A DNA stretch of 64,000 nucleotides from Mesorhizobium sp. 131-2-1 (GCF_016756535.1 NZ_AP023247.1:4216501-4280500), one strand, 5' to 3'. Numbered from the stretch's first letter, positions 8,743 through 18,312 are shown. Numbers and translations: made by a program. Notes: generated by a model not told the origin, from the letters alone.

Positions 8743-9876
8743 TCATCCCACGTTGCTCATCTGAAATTCATCGCTGAGCATGCGCTCGTTGGGATCGATC
8801 ATGCCCAAGTTCTTCACCACACGGAATCGACCGCCCTGCGCCTGCGCGATGTACATGTTCATTCGAGCATGGTGCTGACCGGGAACCATTTCGGCCGGAC
8901 CGCCCGGGCCTTCGCTGATCCGGGCATGATCAAGCGCCCGGATAACCGCATCACGCTCGACACTGCCCGCTTCCTTCACCGCCGCTTCCCACATCTTGAT
9001 CGCCCGGTAGTGGCCGGTGCAGCCGCTGCCCGCGGTCAAGGTGGCACCGCCGGAGAACCGTTCGCTGTAGCGGCGCAAGAGCGCGCGACCGAACGGTTCG
9101 TCGAGTTCCTGATAGTAGTCGAGGCAGCTGTAAAGGCCCTCGATCTGCTCGGACGGCACCAGATTGAAGAAGTTCTCGTCGAAGTAGGTACAGACGATCC
9201 TGCCGCCGCGTTTGCCGAAACCGGCCTTGTGCAGTTCTTCGAGGAACGGTGTCAGGCCCGGCGGGACGATGGTGTTGAAAACCACATCGGTGCCGCTCGC
9301 CATGATCTGCTGCACGGTGCGCCGGAAATCGACGGTGTCCAACGGAAAATACTCCTCGCCGACGATCTCGCCACCATTGGCGCGGACCGCCCGGCTGGCG
9401 GCCTTGTTCAGCAAATGGGGCCAGATGTAGTCGGCCGACGGCAGATAGAACCTCTTCGCCCCGGTGCTGTTCATGAGCCATGGTATCAGCGGCTCGACCT
9501 GCTGCGCGGGCACGGGCCCGGTGCAGAAGATCAGGGGATCGTTTTCCTGCCCCTCATACTGCTCGGTATAGATGTAGAGCGTCCTGCCGCGGGTGACCGC
9601 CTCGCTCTTGATGGCCAGGCGGGTCGAACTGTAGATGCCGCCGACGACCACATCGACCTTGTCGACGTCGACCAGTTTCGCGGCCTTTGCCTTGGCGACA
9701 CTCTCGATTGTCTCGCCATCCTCTATGACCAACGCCACAGGCCGGCCGAGCAGGCCGCCTTTGGCGTTGATGTCGTCGACGAGCATGGTCGTGAGGTTGG
9801 CGTTGGCGATGCCCATGAATGACAATGGGCCGGTCAGTTCGGCGATGAGGCCAATCTTGATTGGGTTCGAATTCAT
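8743..9876 (-). CDS. AmiC/FmdD-like periplasmic-binding-fold protein without signal peptide
   Basis: 377 aa from the ATG at 9876, which has a GGAGAAA ribosome-binding site; the open frame upstream is not conserved. The protein is a type 1 periplasmic-binding fold of the branched-chain amino acid / amide class (IGLIAELTGPLSFMGIANAN, INAKGGLLGRPVALVIEDG). YTEQYEGQE and YLPSADYIWP resemble the amide sensor AmiC and the short-chain amide/urea binding proteins. There is no signal sequence, so it should be cytoplasmic, as AmiC is. No ABC permease or ATPase adjoins. It follows the HD/LuxR regulator and the ABM protein on the same strand, so a ligand-sensing role is more likely than transport. Confidence 0.75.
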   Translation of the reverse strand: MNSNPIKIGLIAELTGPLSFMGIANANLTTMLVDDINAKGGLLGRPVALVIEDGETIESVAKAKAAKLVDVDKVDVVVGGIYSSTRLAIKSEAVTRGRTLYIYTEQYEGQENDPLIFCTGPVPAQQVEPLIPWLMNSTGAKRFYLPSADYIWPHLLNKAASRAVRANGGEIVGEEYFPLDTVDFRRTVQQIMASGTDVVFNTIVPPGLTPFLEELHKAGFGKRGGRIVCTYFDENFFNLVPSEQIEGLYSCLDYYQELDEPFGRALLRRYSERFSGGATLTAGSGCTGHYRAIKMWEAAVKEAGSVERDAVIRALDHARISEGPGGPAEMVPGQHHARMNMYIAQAQGGRFRVVKNLGMIDPNERMLSDEFQMSNVG

Positions 9877-9946
9877 CTGATTTCTCCGATTCTGGGGTTT
9901 CGTCGGGCACTCCGCCGCCGAAGGCACGCGGCGCGCATCGCGGACA

Positions 9947-10219
9947 TCAGGCTTCGTAGTGACCGAGCAGCAGTGCAGCCTGCGGCTTGCCGACATGGCC
10001 GGCTTCCTGCAGGATCGCCGGCACTTCCGGATCCGACACGAAGTTCCTCCAGCCCTCGGCGTCCCAGTCGAAAATCGCCCAGACGCGGTCGGGTTCGCTC
10101 GGGTCTCGGAACACCGTTGCGCCGTTCGAGCCGTGCAGCCGGCGCTTGTCTGCGCCCTTGGTCGAAAAGATACGGATGAAGCGGTCGACGTCCGCCACCC
10201 TGGTCGTTGCGAGAAGCAT
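9947..10219 (-). CDS. Small ABM-like (dimeric alpha/beta barrel) protein
   Basis: 90 aa from the ATG at 10219, preceded by a strong AGGAGG ribosome-binding site; an open frame extends further upstream without such a signal. The composition and pattern (MLLATTRVADVDRFIRIF, RVWAIFDWDAEGWRNF, SDPEVPAILQEAGH) suit a ferredoxin-like ABM/DUF family that dimerises to bind small hydrophobic ligands. No catalytic residues are evident. The gene lies between the HD/LuxR regulator and the AmiC-like protein in one orientation and probably belongs to their operon. Confidence 0.55.
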   Translation of the reverse strand: MLLATTRVADVDRFIRIFSTKGADKRRLHGSNGATVFRDPSEPDRVWAIFDWDAEGWRNFVSDPEVPAILQEAGHVGKPQAALLLGHYEA

Positions 10220-10309
10220 CGGATTTCCTCCTGTCGGTCGCGGCCACCATTGGTCCGTCGACAGGATCACGATGCGCGCCTTGCGGCAGGCGCACATGGG
10301 GTGGATTCC

Positions 10310-11887
10310 CTATGCTGGCGTCTCACCCGGCCGAACGAGGCCATGCTCGACCGCATAGAGGGCCGCGGCGGCGCGGGTGGTCACGCCGATCTTGGCATAG
10401 ACGCTCTGGATGTGATGGTCCGCGGTCTTGGGCGAGATATCCAACTTGCGGGCCACTTCCTTCGCCGTGAGCCCGGCGGCGATCAGGCGCAGCACCTCGA
10501 TCTCGCGCGGCGTCATGCCGGCCAGGGCCCGCGACAGAGCCCGCCGCGACGGCTGCCCCGCGAAGGACAACACGGCCTCGGCGGCATCGGGGCAGATACA
10601 GCCGTCACGAACAGCGGCGCGCAGTTGGGCCGCCGCCGCCTCACTGGACAGCGCCCTGCGGTGCGGACGTTCCTCTCGCGATGTCTGGAAGGCTTCGGCG
10701 GCGGCCAGGATCCTGGCGGCCGGGGACAAATCGGAGCCGTTGACCTTGCGGTGATAGCCCGAGCCGTCCAGGCGTTCGTGATGGCGTAGAACGAGGGCAC
10801 CCATCGCATCGCCCTCGCGGCCGAACGACGCCAGTGCCCGCTCGCCGTAGTAGGCGTGCAGTTGCGCCGCGTCGCGCTCGCGCACCGACAACGGACCGTT
10901 GCGCATCCAGGTCGCCACCGGCACCACGAGTTCGCCTATGTCATGGATGCATCCCGACCAGCGCAGCGCGCGGACGTCGGGATCGGGCAGCCCGATCCGT
11001 TTCCCGGCACCCGCGGCCAGTTCCGCCACCATCCGCGAATGGCCCTGCGTCAACGGCATGCGCATGTCGATCATGTCGGCGATAGCGAGGAAAGCCTCGT
11101 CACAGGCCGCCTCATCCAGTGTCACCGGCGGATCGGGCTCCAGCGCCAAAATCGTCTCGCGGTCGACTGTCGCGCCGATGCCCTCCATCAGCTTCGCCGC
11201 GTTGGCGGAGACGAGCCGGGCCAGATCCGCTTCGTATGGGCCATCGGCGCGACTGGCAATTGTCTCGGCCATCGCCTCGATGCCGACGGCATCGCAGAGC
11301 GCAATCGCATCCTGGGCCAATGTGATCAGGCGCACGGCTGGCAGAACATCCTCGCCGCTCAGTCCGCGCGGCAGGCCCTTGCCGTCCCAGCGTTCGTAGA
11401 TCTGCCCGAGATTGCGCCGGACCTCATCGGACAGGCCCAGCCGCTCGCCGATTCGCTGCGCGACCTCGCAATGCGCCGTGAGCACCGGACGCGCCACCGC
11501 GAGCGCCTGCGACATCGCGGCCCCGATCGCCCTGGCCTGCGCGTCAGGATCGAGATCGTAGTAGAACCGTTTGAAGGCCTGGACGAAGACCCTGCCCAGT
11601 TCCGCACGGTTGCCCATGTCGAGACCGACGAGATCCTGGCGGAGCGCGATTTCGTCGCCGAAGGTGGCTGAGAGCAGGTCGGTGTCGGCATTGCAGCCGA
11701 CATAGCGCAGCATTGACTGGTGATACGCATTGCGCCGAACCTGTTCCGGAACGCCCGCAAGCTGTGCGATCCGCATCGCAAGTACGCAGGATTTCAGGGC
11801 GAAGTCGCGAGAATGACCGGTTGCGAGGTCCGAAGCATAGGCCAGGACCATCATGAAGTCCGCCCGGCGTATCGAGACGTCTGTCAT
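10310..11887 (-). CDS. Tandem HD-type domain protein with C-terminal LuxR HTH
   Basis: 525 aa, cytoplasmic. The N-terminal half has a partial HD-GYP-like region (VLTAHCEVAQRIGERLGL, then YERWDGKGLP). The second half has a better one: HSRMVAEL, CIHDIGELVVP (the HD pair), HHERLDGSGYH, where the last residue of the usual GYP is His. A LuxR/GerE helix-turn-helix follows from about residue 455 (LTPREIEVLRLIAAGLTAKEVARKL, then DHHIQSVYAKIG). HD-GYP proteins often hydrolyse cyclic di-GMP, but the altered motif means activity is uncertain. Start chosen at the ATG at 11887, with GGGGTG a few bases upstream. Probably the first gene of an operon with the ABM and AmiC-like genes. Confidence 0.75.
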   Translation of the reverse strand: MTDVSIRRADFMMVLAYASDLATGHSRDFALKSCVLAMRIAQLAGVPEQVRRNAYHQSMLRYVGCNADTDLLSATFGDEIALRQDLVGLDMGNRAELGRVFVQAFKRFYYDLDPDAQARAIGAAMSQALAVARPVLTAHCEVAQRIGERLGLSDEVRRNLGQIYERWDGKGLPRGLSGEDVLPAVRLITLAQDAIALCDAVGIEAMAETIASRADGPYEADLARLVSANAAKLMEGIGATVDRETILALEPDPPVTLDEAACDEAFLAIADMIDMRMPLTQGHSRMVAELAAGAGKRIGLPDPDVRALRWSGCIHDIGELVVPVATWMRNGPLSVRERDAAQLHAYYGERALASFGREGDAMGALVLRHHERLDGSGYHRKVNGSDLSPAARILAAAEAFQTSREERPHRRALSSEAAAAQLRAAVRDGCICPDAAEAVLSFAGQPSRRALSRALAGMTPREIEVLRLIAAGLTAKEVARKLDISPKTADHHIQSVYAKIGVTTRAAAALYAVEHGLVRPGETPA

Positions 11888-12176
11888 CGCACACCCCGTC
11901 AGCGGCATGCTATCCCCGCATGCGGCTATTACCTAGCGGAATCCCTGCCTCTCGAAAAAACCGGAACCGGGAGCCAGCCGCCGGCTGACACCGCCGAAGC
12001 CGCATCGGCGTGTCCCTTGGGTATGGACGAATCCGATCATGCGCAATAGGGATGGAGATATGGTCTGCTGTGGCGCTTTCGTCGCCAAGGCAGGCGACGT
12101 TCGTGCAATGACGCTGCGCCGGGCGCCTTCCGATGTGACGCCGCCCTGCAAAAGTGTCGATACGGGGGACCCAGTC

Positions 12177-13055
12177 ATGACCGACAATAAGCCGAACACA
12201 GACGTTACCAAGGATTGGCAAGCGACGCAGGGCCAGAAGTCCAGCGCCACGCGCCTCCGCCTTTTCGCCGCGCTCTCGTGGATCGTTGCCATTGGCGGCG
12301 AGATCGCCGGGGTTGTTTTGCTCTACCGGCACAAGTTCGACCACGGAAACCTGCCGCTGCTGATCGGCATTCTGGTCGGGATCGCGATTTTCGCCATCGC
12401 CGGCAACTTGCTTTGGAAGGCGGCCAACAGGCATGATCCGGCCCGCGCCTCCGAGCCATTCAGGTTCTTCGTCCAGAACCAGCTTGGCGCGATCATCACG
12501 CTGATTGCCTTCCTGCCGCTGGTTCTCCTGATCTTCACCGACAAGAACATGGATCCGCAGAGCAAGAAGGTTGCCGGCGGCGTCGGCGCTGTGCTGGCCG
12601 TGCTCGCGACTGTCATCGGGGTGAGCTTCCAACCCCCATCGGTCGAGCAGTACACCCAGGACATGAACGCGTGCGCGACCCAGATCAAGGCGGGGCAGCC
12701 GACCACAGCGTGTTCGCCCGAGGTCGCCGCCCAGGCGCAGGCGATCGCCACCGACTCCGCCGCGGTGACCGCGGCGACCAAGGACCCGGCACATCCCAAT
12801 GGTCAGGATGTCGTGTACTGGATCGCGCCGGAAAACGGAGCCGCGAAGTCCGAGACGGAGCATGTCTTCCACCTCTGCGCAGCCGTCAGTCCGCTGAAGG
12901 ACAAGACCGTGAACAGCGGCACCGTGACGGAAGCCTACGCCCAGAACGCCATCCGCATCACCAAGCAGATCGAGATGGAACAGAAGCAGTGCGGGTTCAC
13001 AACGGCAACGCCAGCGCCCGCGCCGGCGGCCCCCGCGCCGGCGCCGGCGCAGTAA
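12177..13055 (+). CDS. Hypothetical membrane protein with Pro/Ala-rich tail
   Basis: 292 aa from the ATG at 12177, with GGGGGA seven bases upstream; the frame is open further left but not convincingly coding. The N-terminal 25 residues are polar. Three hydrophobic helices follow (FAALSWIVAIGGEIAGVVLLY, LLIGILVGIAIFAIAGNLLW, LGAIITLIAFLPLVLLIF), then a fourth (VAGGVGAVLAVLATVIGVSF). A polar domain with three Cys (CATQIKAGQPTTAC, HLCAAVS) and a [14 protein letters not shown] tail complete it. No family is recognised. It stands alone on the plus strand; a hairpin follows its stop. Confidence 0.6.
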   Translation: MTDNKPNTDVTKDWQATQGQKSSATRLRLFAALSWIVAIGGEIAGVVLLYRHKFDHGNLPLLIGILVGIAIFAIAGNLLWKAANRHDPARASEPFRFFVQNQLGAIITLIAFLPLVLLIFTDKNMDPQSKKVAGGVGAVLAVLATVIGVSFQPPSVEQYTQDMNACATQIKAGQPTTACSPEVAAQAQAIATDSAAVTAATKDPAHPNGQDVVYWIAPENGAAKSETEHVFHLCAAVSPLKDKTVNSGTVTEAYAQNAIRITKQIEMEQKQCGFTTATPAPAPAAPAPAPAQ

Positions 13056-13067
13056 ATCCGACAGCGT

Positions 13068-13095
13068 GCAGGCGCGCCCGGCCGGACGCGCCTGC
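13068..13095 (+). terminator. GC-rich hairpin after the membrane-protein gene
   Basis: A perfect 9-bp inverted repeat (gcaggcgcg / cgcgcctgc) encloses a 10-base loop, 12 bases after the stop at 13055. No T-run follows, so this is at best a weak or Rho-assisted terminator. It may also serve the converging methyltransferase gene. Confidence 0.35.
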
Positions 13096-13161
13096 CGCAT
13101 GACGGTAAAGCGGCATGGCCTTTGCCTGAATGGGCTGACCGCAGCCGTGGAACTAACCGGC

Positions 13162-13809
13162 CTATAGTCTTCTAAAGAAGCCGGACAGAATATTCGGACC
13201 CGCTTCGCCGGGCCGCAGCCTGATCCCGTCCTCGAAGCAGTTCAGCGTCACGCACTCGAAGCCGTTGTCTGCGAGCAGCGCCACCAGCGAGTCACGGTCG
13301 AAGTGATGCAGGTGCTCGTCGGGCAGACGCATGCGCCACGTGCTGAACCACGCGTCGCCGTCGGCGCCGAGCTCACGCCAGCGGCAATAGGGGACGGCGA
13401 CGGCCAGGTGGCGGGCCTGAAGGCGGGCGAGGAAACTGAGATCCGGGATGTGCTCGAGCACGTCGAACATCGCCACGAGATCCCACGCGCTGGCGAGCGC
13501 CTCATCCCAATCGACAAAGCGGACGCCCTTGGGCAGCGGAAACCTGGCGATGTCGCAGCCGGCGCAGTCGGGGACCCCGGTTATCTTCGCGGCTTCGATG
13601 AATGTGCCGGTGCCATATCCGATCTCCAGAACGGACCGGGGAATCTCGCCGGTGATCCCCAGCACCCAGCCAAGCCGCTGATATCCGAGCTTGATGGTCC
13701 GGTCGCTCAGGTCCTCGTAATAGGAAATGTACTGCTTGTCGTACTTGATCGGCGTGAAGTCGATCTGGTGGATAACGCCAAACCTGTCCACCTCGTAATT
13801 GTCCAACAT
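13162..13809 (-). CDS. SAM-dependent methyltransferase (class I)
   Basis: 215 aa. The SAM-binding motif I is clear (SVLEIGYGTGTFIEAAK), followed by an acidic strand end (GCDIARF) and WDLVAMFDVLEHIPD, as in Methyltransf_11/23 proteins. The C-terminal part has PDEHLHHFDRDSL, typical of small-molecule or sugar methyltransferases. Cytoplasmic. The acceptor is unknown, and the neighbours (a membrane protein and cardiolipin synthase) give no pathway. The start at 13809 gives MLDNYEVDRFG. Confidence 0.75.
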   Translation of the reverse strand: MLDNYEVDRFGVIHQIDFTPIKYDKQYISYYEDLSDRTIKLGYQRLGWVLGITGEIPRSVLEIGYGTGTFIEAAKITGVPDCAGCDIARFPLPKGVRFVDWDEALASAWDLVAMFDVLEHIPDLSFLARLQARHLAVAVPYCRWRELGADGDAWFSTWRMRLPDEHLHHFDRDSLVALLADNGFECVTLNCFEDGIRLRPGEAGPNILSGFFRRL

Positions 13810-13982
13810 TGGCGTGCGGCCTCCGGATTCAGAATTCCTTACATGGCGCGGCTAAACGCAACGTAACCGGCCGTGCCGGCTGGCCAAATCCTGGCCGGTT
13901 GGCAATCGGCCTCCTGATCACCCTCGACTTGCCGTGACCAGCCGCATTGCCTTCCACGCCGGCTCGCACAATAGTTGTGCCG

Positions 13983-15443
13983 ATGTTGCAGGCGATAGCG
14001 AGTCACTGGTCCGAGCTTATCCTGATCCTCTCGTTGGCGATGGCGGCCGTCGGCATCGTCCACGCCATCATGACGAAGGAAGACGTGCGCGCCGCCACCG
14101 GCTGGGTGGGCGTCATGCTGCTGTCGCCCTTCCTCGGCGCCATCATCTACGCCATCGCCGGCATCAACCGCATCCGCCGCGCGACGATCAGCGCCATGCG
14201 GCCGCTTTCCGGCGAGGCGGCCCTGGCAAAGCAGGAGCGCGACATTGCCGCCGAAGCCATGATCGCGGCACGATATGGCCAGCGCTTCGCCGGGCTGAAG
14301 ACCCTGGGCGACAGGGTGGCGCGGCGGCCGATGACGTCCGGCAACACGATCGCCGTGCTCAAGACCGGCGACGAAGCCTATGCGGCGATGTGCCTGGCGA
14401 TCGACGGGGCGCAAAGAAGCGTCCTGCTCGAGACCTACATCTTCGACAATGACGCAGTCGGGCAGATGTTCGTCGAGTCGCTTGGCCGTGCCGTCAAGCG
14501 CGGCGTAACCGTTCGCGTGCTGATCGACGCCGTCGGCGTTCGCTATTCGGTGCCGAGCATCCTCAAGCAGCTCGAGGAAGCGGACGTCACCACCGACCTC
14601 TTCAACGGCAACATCGTCATGGGGTTGAGACTCCCCTATGCCAATCTAAGGACGCACAGGAAGATCCTCATCGTCGATGGCGCGGTGGCGTTCACGGGAG
14701 GCATGAACATCCGCAAGGGGTTCTCCGACGAATTCGCCGGCTCCGACAGTTCGCGCGATACGCATTTCGAGGTGACCGGGCCGGTGGTCGCCGACCTGTT
14801 CTCGGTGGCGGCCGAGGACTGGCGCTTTGCCGGCAACGAGGCAATGACAGATGCGGTCTGGCAGGTGGAAAAGCTCACGCCGCTCCTCGGTCAGCCGATG
14901 CTGGTGCGGGCGGTGGCAACGGGGCCGGACGCCTCCAACGAAACCAACCATAAGTTGCTGATGGGCGCGTTTTCGGTCGCGCGCAAATCGATCCGCATCA
15001 TGTCGCCCTATTTCCTGCCCGACCGCGAACTGATCAGCGCGCTGACGACGGCCGGCCGGCGCGGCGTCGAAATCGACATCGTCGTGCCGGCGGTGAACAA
15101 TCTCTTTCTCGTCGACCGCGCGATGACGGCGCAGTTCGACCAGGTGCTGAAGCATTATTGCCGGGTGTGGCGCCACGAAGGCGCCTTCGACCATTCGAAG
15201 CTGATGGCAATCGACGGCGTGTGGGCCTATGTCGGTTCTTCCAATCTCGACGCCCGCTCGCTCAGGCTGAATTTCGAGATCGACATGGAGGTCCTGGATG
15301 AAAGCTTTGCCGCCGAGATCGACGCGCGCATCGGCGCGGCAATCGCGTCCGCCCAGCCGGTGACGCTTGAGACGTTGAAAGCCCGCCCCTTCATCATCCG
15401 CGTCTTCGACCGGTTGCTCTGGCTGGGATCGCCCTATCTATAG
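13983..15443 (+). CDS. cls: Cardiolipin synthase (phospholipase D superfamily)
   Basis: 486 aa from the ATG at 13983; a TTG 36 bases upstream would add 12 residues. Two N-terminal transmembrane helices (ELILILSLAMAAVGIVHAIM, TGWVGVMLLSPFLGAIIYAIAG) precede two HKD motifs: THRKILIVDG (His225, Lys227, Asp232) with AFTGGMNI, and FDHSKLMAIDG with YVGSSNLDARSL. This is the bacterial Cls architecture: transfer of a phosphatidyl group between two phosphatidylglycerols at the inner membrane. The EEP-family gene begins 24 bp after its stop, so the two probably share a transcript. Confidence 0.88.
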   Translation: MLQAIASHWSELILILSLAMAAVGIVHAIMTKEDVRAATGWVGVMLLSPFLGAIIYAIAGINRIRRATISAMRPLSGEAALAKQERDIAAEAMIAARYGQRFAGLKTLGDRVARRPMTSGNTIAVLKTGDEAYAAMCLAIDGAQRSVLLETYIFDNDAVGQMFVESLGRAVKRGVTVRVLIDAVGVRYSVPSILKQLEEADVTTDLFNGNIVMGLRLPYANLRTHRKILIVDGAVAFTGGMNIRKGFSDEFAGSDSSRDTHFEVTGPVVADLFSVAAEDWRFAGNEAMTDAVWQVEKLTPLLGQPMLVRAVATGPDASNETNHKLLMGAFSVARKSIRIMSPYFLPDRELISALTTAGRRGVEIDIVVPAVNNLFLVDRAMTAQFDQVLKHYCRVWRHEGAFDHSKLMAIDGVWAYVGSSNLDARSLRLNFEIDMEVLDESFAAEIDARIGAAIASAQPVTLETLKARPFIIRVFDRLLWLGSPYL

Positions 15444-15467
15444 CGCAAGGAACAGAGCAGCAGGACC

Positions 15468-16265
15468 ATGGAGATAAATGGACGCACCCTCCCGGAGACT
15501 GTGCTCCTGTCGATCCGCCACCGAAAGGCGCGGAAGGCAAAGGCAACGCCGCGCAAGCGGGTCGACGGCGCCGAGATGGTGGTCGCTTCCTACAACGTCC
15601 ACAAATGCATCGGCACCGACCGCAAATTCGACCCCGAACGCACCGCGCGCGTCATCCGCGAAATCAGTCCCGATGTCATCGCCCTGCAGGAGGCCGACAA
15701 CCGCTTTGGCGACCGTGCCGGGCTTCTCGATCTTCAGCGTCTCGAACTGGAGACAGGCCTGGTGCCGGTGCCGGTTTCCGGCAACGGCAAAGGCCATGGC
15801 TGGCGCGGCAATGTGCTTTTGTTCAAGCGCGGCACCGTGCGCGACGTCCACCAGATCAAGCTGCCGGGGCTGGAGCCGCGTGGGGCGCTCGTCGCCGAAA
15901 TCGACCTCGACGAGAAACGGGCGCTGCGCGTCATTGCCGCCCATCTCGGCCTGTTGCGTCGGTCGCGCTCCGAACAGGCGCGCGTCGTGCTCGACATCAT
16001 GAGCAGCGCGGATGAACGGCCGACGCTGCTGCTCGGCGACCTCAACGAGTGGCGGCTGGGCAACCGCTCGGCGCTGAACACGCTGCACACCACCTTCGGC
16101 CCGCCGCCGGTCGTGCCGACCTTTCCCTCGGGCCTGCCGGTGCTTGCGCTCGACCGGATCATGGGCAACCGCGACGGCATGGTCTCAGCGGTGGAAGCGC
16201 ATGACACGCCGCTGTCGCGGGTGGCCTCCGATCACCTGCCGCTCACCGCCTTTGTGCATCTATAA
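15468..16265 (+). CDS. Endonuclease/exonuclease/phosphatase (EEP) family protein
   Basis: 265 aa, no signal peptide, basic N-terminus (RHRKARKAKATPRKR). EEP-fold motifs in order: VASYNVHKCIG (metal Asn), VIALQEAD (catalytic Glu), HLGLLRRSR, LLLGDLNEW (Asp/Asn), LALDRIM, and VASDHLPL (terminal Asp-His). The family includes nucleases, inositol-phosphate and sphingomyelin phosphodiesterases. Placement directly after cls suggests a phospholipid-related phosphodiesterase, but this is inference from context; the sequence alone fixes only the fold and metal-dependent hydrolysis. Confidence 0.8.
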   Translation: MEINGRTLPETVLLSIRHRKARKAKATPRKRVDGAEMVVASYNVHKCIGTDRKFDPERTARVIREISPDVIALQEADNRFGDRAGLLDLQRLELETGLVPVPVSGNGKGHGWRGNVLLFKRGTVRDVHQIKLPGLEPRGALVAEIDLDEKRALRVIAAHLGLLRRSRSEQARVVLDIMSSADERPTLLLGDLNEWRLGNRSALNTLHTTFGPPPVVPTFPSGLPVLALDRIMGNRDGMVSAVEAHDTPLSRVASDHLPLTAFVHL

Positions 16266-16274
16266 ACCCGGCCC

Positions 16275-18269
16275 TCACCCCTCCCGCAGCCAGACCAGCA
16301 TCTCGCCGGGGTCGCGATTGTCCCAGGCATAATAGGGAACCGCCTTCACCCTTGCCTCCTCCAGGGCCGGCGGGTCGTCACGGTAAAGGCCGTTGCGCCA
16401 ATCCTCCGACGCCTCCCGGCTGCCAGTGGCCGAAAGCGTGACGATGCCGCCGAGAAGGTTCGGCTCGTGATGCGCCTCGATCTCCGCCGTCCGCGGCAGG
16501 CTGATGCGGTGCAGCTGGCCAGGATTGTCGGCCTCCTCGACGCAGTAGATCAGCGGGCCGCGCGCCAGCGCCACGCGGCCGATGTCCTGCCGCACCTCCG
16601 GATTGGCGAACAGGCGGGAGATCGACATGTCGAGGTCGAGCTCGACGCGGTCGCCCTTTTGCCATTCGCGTTCGATCGCCGCGTAGCCGTCGCTCGATGC
16701 GGCATCGAGGTCCACCGCCTTGCCGTTGACCTTGAGTGCCGCCTTGCGGCACCAGGCCGGCACGCGCAGATGCAGCGTGAAGGTGGCCGGCGCCTCCGGC
16801 TCGACGCGGATCGAGACCGCGCCGTCCCAGGGATAATTGCTGGTCTGGACCAGGGTCACCGGCTTGCCTGATATCTCGAAGCGGGCCGTCGAGTCGCCAT
16901 AGAGATGGACGGCGAGCGCATCGTCGGCGAGGCCATAGAAATAGCTGCCGATCGACGCCACCATGCGGCCGATATTGGGCGGGCAGCACGGGCAGCGGTG
17001 CCATTTCCAGCGATTGTGCCTGCCGCGGCTTTCCAGCGGGTTCTCGTAGAAGAACAGCGAACCGTCGAGCGACAGGCCGGAGATCGAGCCGTTGTAGAGC
17101 GCGCGCTCCATCATGTCGGCGTAGCGCGCGTTCGGCCCCATGCCGAGCATACGGCTCGACCAGAACACGAGGCCGACGGCGGCACAGGTCTCGGCATAGG
17201 CTGTCTCGTTGGGCAGGTCGTAATCGCTGGTAAAACCCTCATTGTGCGCCGACGGGCCGAGGCCGCCGGTGACGTAGAGGCTTTTGGTCGTGAGATCGTC
17301 CCACAGCCGGTCGAGCGCTACACGCAGCGTATCGTCGCCATATTCGGTGGCGACGTCGGCCATGCCGGAGAACAGATACATCGCCCGCACCGCATGGCCG
17401 ACGACCTTGTCCTGCTCGCGCACCGGCCTGTGCGACTGGTTGTATTCGTAGGTCTTGAAATGATAGGCCTTCGGGTCGGCGCCGCGGGCGCGCGCCTCCT
17501 CGTCGAAATAGTGCGGCTGCTGCCCGCGCTGGTCGATGAAGTACTTTGCCAGGTCCATGTATTTCTGCTCACCCGTCGCCCGCGACAGCTTGACCAGCGC
17601 CAGCTCGATCTCCTCATGGCCGCAATAGCCCTTCTTCTTGCCGGGCTCGGGGCCGAAATTGTCGGCGATGTGGTCGACATAGCGGCACATGATGTCGAGC
17701 AGCTTGCGCTTGCCCGTCGCCTGGAGATAGGCGACGGCGCCCTCGATCAGATGGCCGGCGCAGTAGAGCTCGTGGCAGTCGCGCAGATTGGTCCAGCGCA
17801 GGCCGGGTTGGATGCGCTGGTACCAGCTCGACAGGTAGCCGTCGGGCTGCTGCAGTTTGCCGTAGAGGTCGATGACGGCGTCGATCTTCTTCTCCAGCGC
17901 CTCGTTGCGGCGGCGGTAGAGCGAATAGGCGGCGGTCTCGATGGTCTTGCCCCAGTCGGAGTCCCAGAACATCTGCGTCGTCACGGTCGAACCGGTGAAG
18001 CCCGGATTGGCGGCCTCGTCCGGCGAGGGCGAATGGAAGGGGATGACGACGCCCGGCGACGGCCGGTCGGGGTCGATCTGCTCCAGCATGCGGGCCTCGA
18101 CGCAGCGCTCGTAGAGGATCTCGGCGGTGCGCGAGGCGACCGCGTCGACCCGGTCGCCCCAGAAGCCGCGCACGTCGACCTGCGGCACCGGCAGCGGACG
18201 GAAGGCGAGGCTCAGTCTGCCGGTCTTTTGCGCGGCGGATTCTTGCGCGGCGGATTTTTGGGCGGTCAT
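16275..18269 (-). CDS. GH127 family beta-L-arabinofuranosidase (DUF1680)
   Basis: 664 aa, cytoplasmic (no signal). Full-length GH127. Comparison with the known HypBA1 chemistry, in which a Zn-bound cysteine is the nucleophile, is good: HNEGF gives the acid/base Glu344, AETC gives Glu360 and Cys362, and PCCPPN gives Cys428/Cys429. The 16-residue spacing between the two glutamates is retained. The reaction would release L-arabinose from beta-L-arabinofuranosides taken up by the adjoining transporter. The ATG at 18269 has GGAG seven bases upstream; the ATG at 18275 lies too close to it. Last gene of the sugar operon, 43 bp after the permease. Confidence 0.88.
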   Translation of the reverse strand: MTAQKSAAQESAAQKTGRLSLAFRPLPVPQVDVRGFWGDRVDAVASRTAEILYERCVEARMLEQIDPDRPSPGVVIPFHSPSPDEAANPGFTGSTVTTQMFWDSDWGKTIETAAYSLYRRRNEALEKKIDAVIDLYGKLQQPDGYLSSWYQRIQPGLRWTNLRDCHELYCAGHLIEGAVAYLQATGKRKLLDIMCRYVDHIADNFGPEPGKKKGYCGHEEIELALVKLSRATGEQKYMDLAKYFIDQRGQQPHYFDEEARARGADPKAYHFKTYEYNQSHRPVREQDKVVGHAVRAMYLFSGMADVATEYGDDTLRVALDRLWDDLTTKSLYVTGGLGPSAHNEGFTSDYDLPNETAYAETCAAVGLVFWSSRMLGMGPNARYADMMERALYNGSISGLSLDGSLFFYENPLESRGRHNRWKWHRCPCCPPNIGRMVASIGSYFYGLADDALAVHLYGDSTARFEISGKPVTLVQTSNYPWDGAVSIRVEPEAPATFTLHLRVPAWCRKAALKVNGKAVDLDAASSDGYAAIEREWQKGDRVELDLDMSISRLFANPEVRQDIGRVALARGPLIYCVEEADNPGQLHRISLPRTAEIEAHHEPNLLGGIVTLSATGSREASEDWRNGLYRDDPPALEEARVKAVPYYAWDNRDPGEMLVWLREG

Positions 18270-18312
18270 CGGCATGCTCCATTCAATGTCGAAAGTGTCG
18301 GTCGAGCGCGGC

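Noticed and set aside
14000..16265. Calling the EEP protein a sphingomyelinase
   Set aside because: Motifs define only the fold; the link to phospholipid is by neighbourhood with cls.
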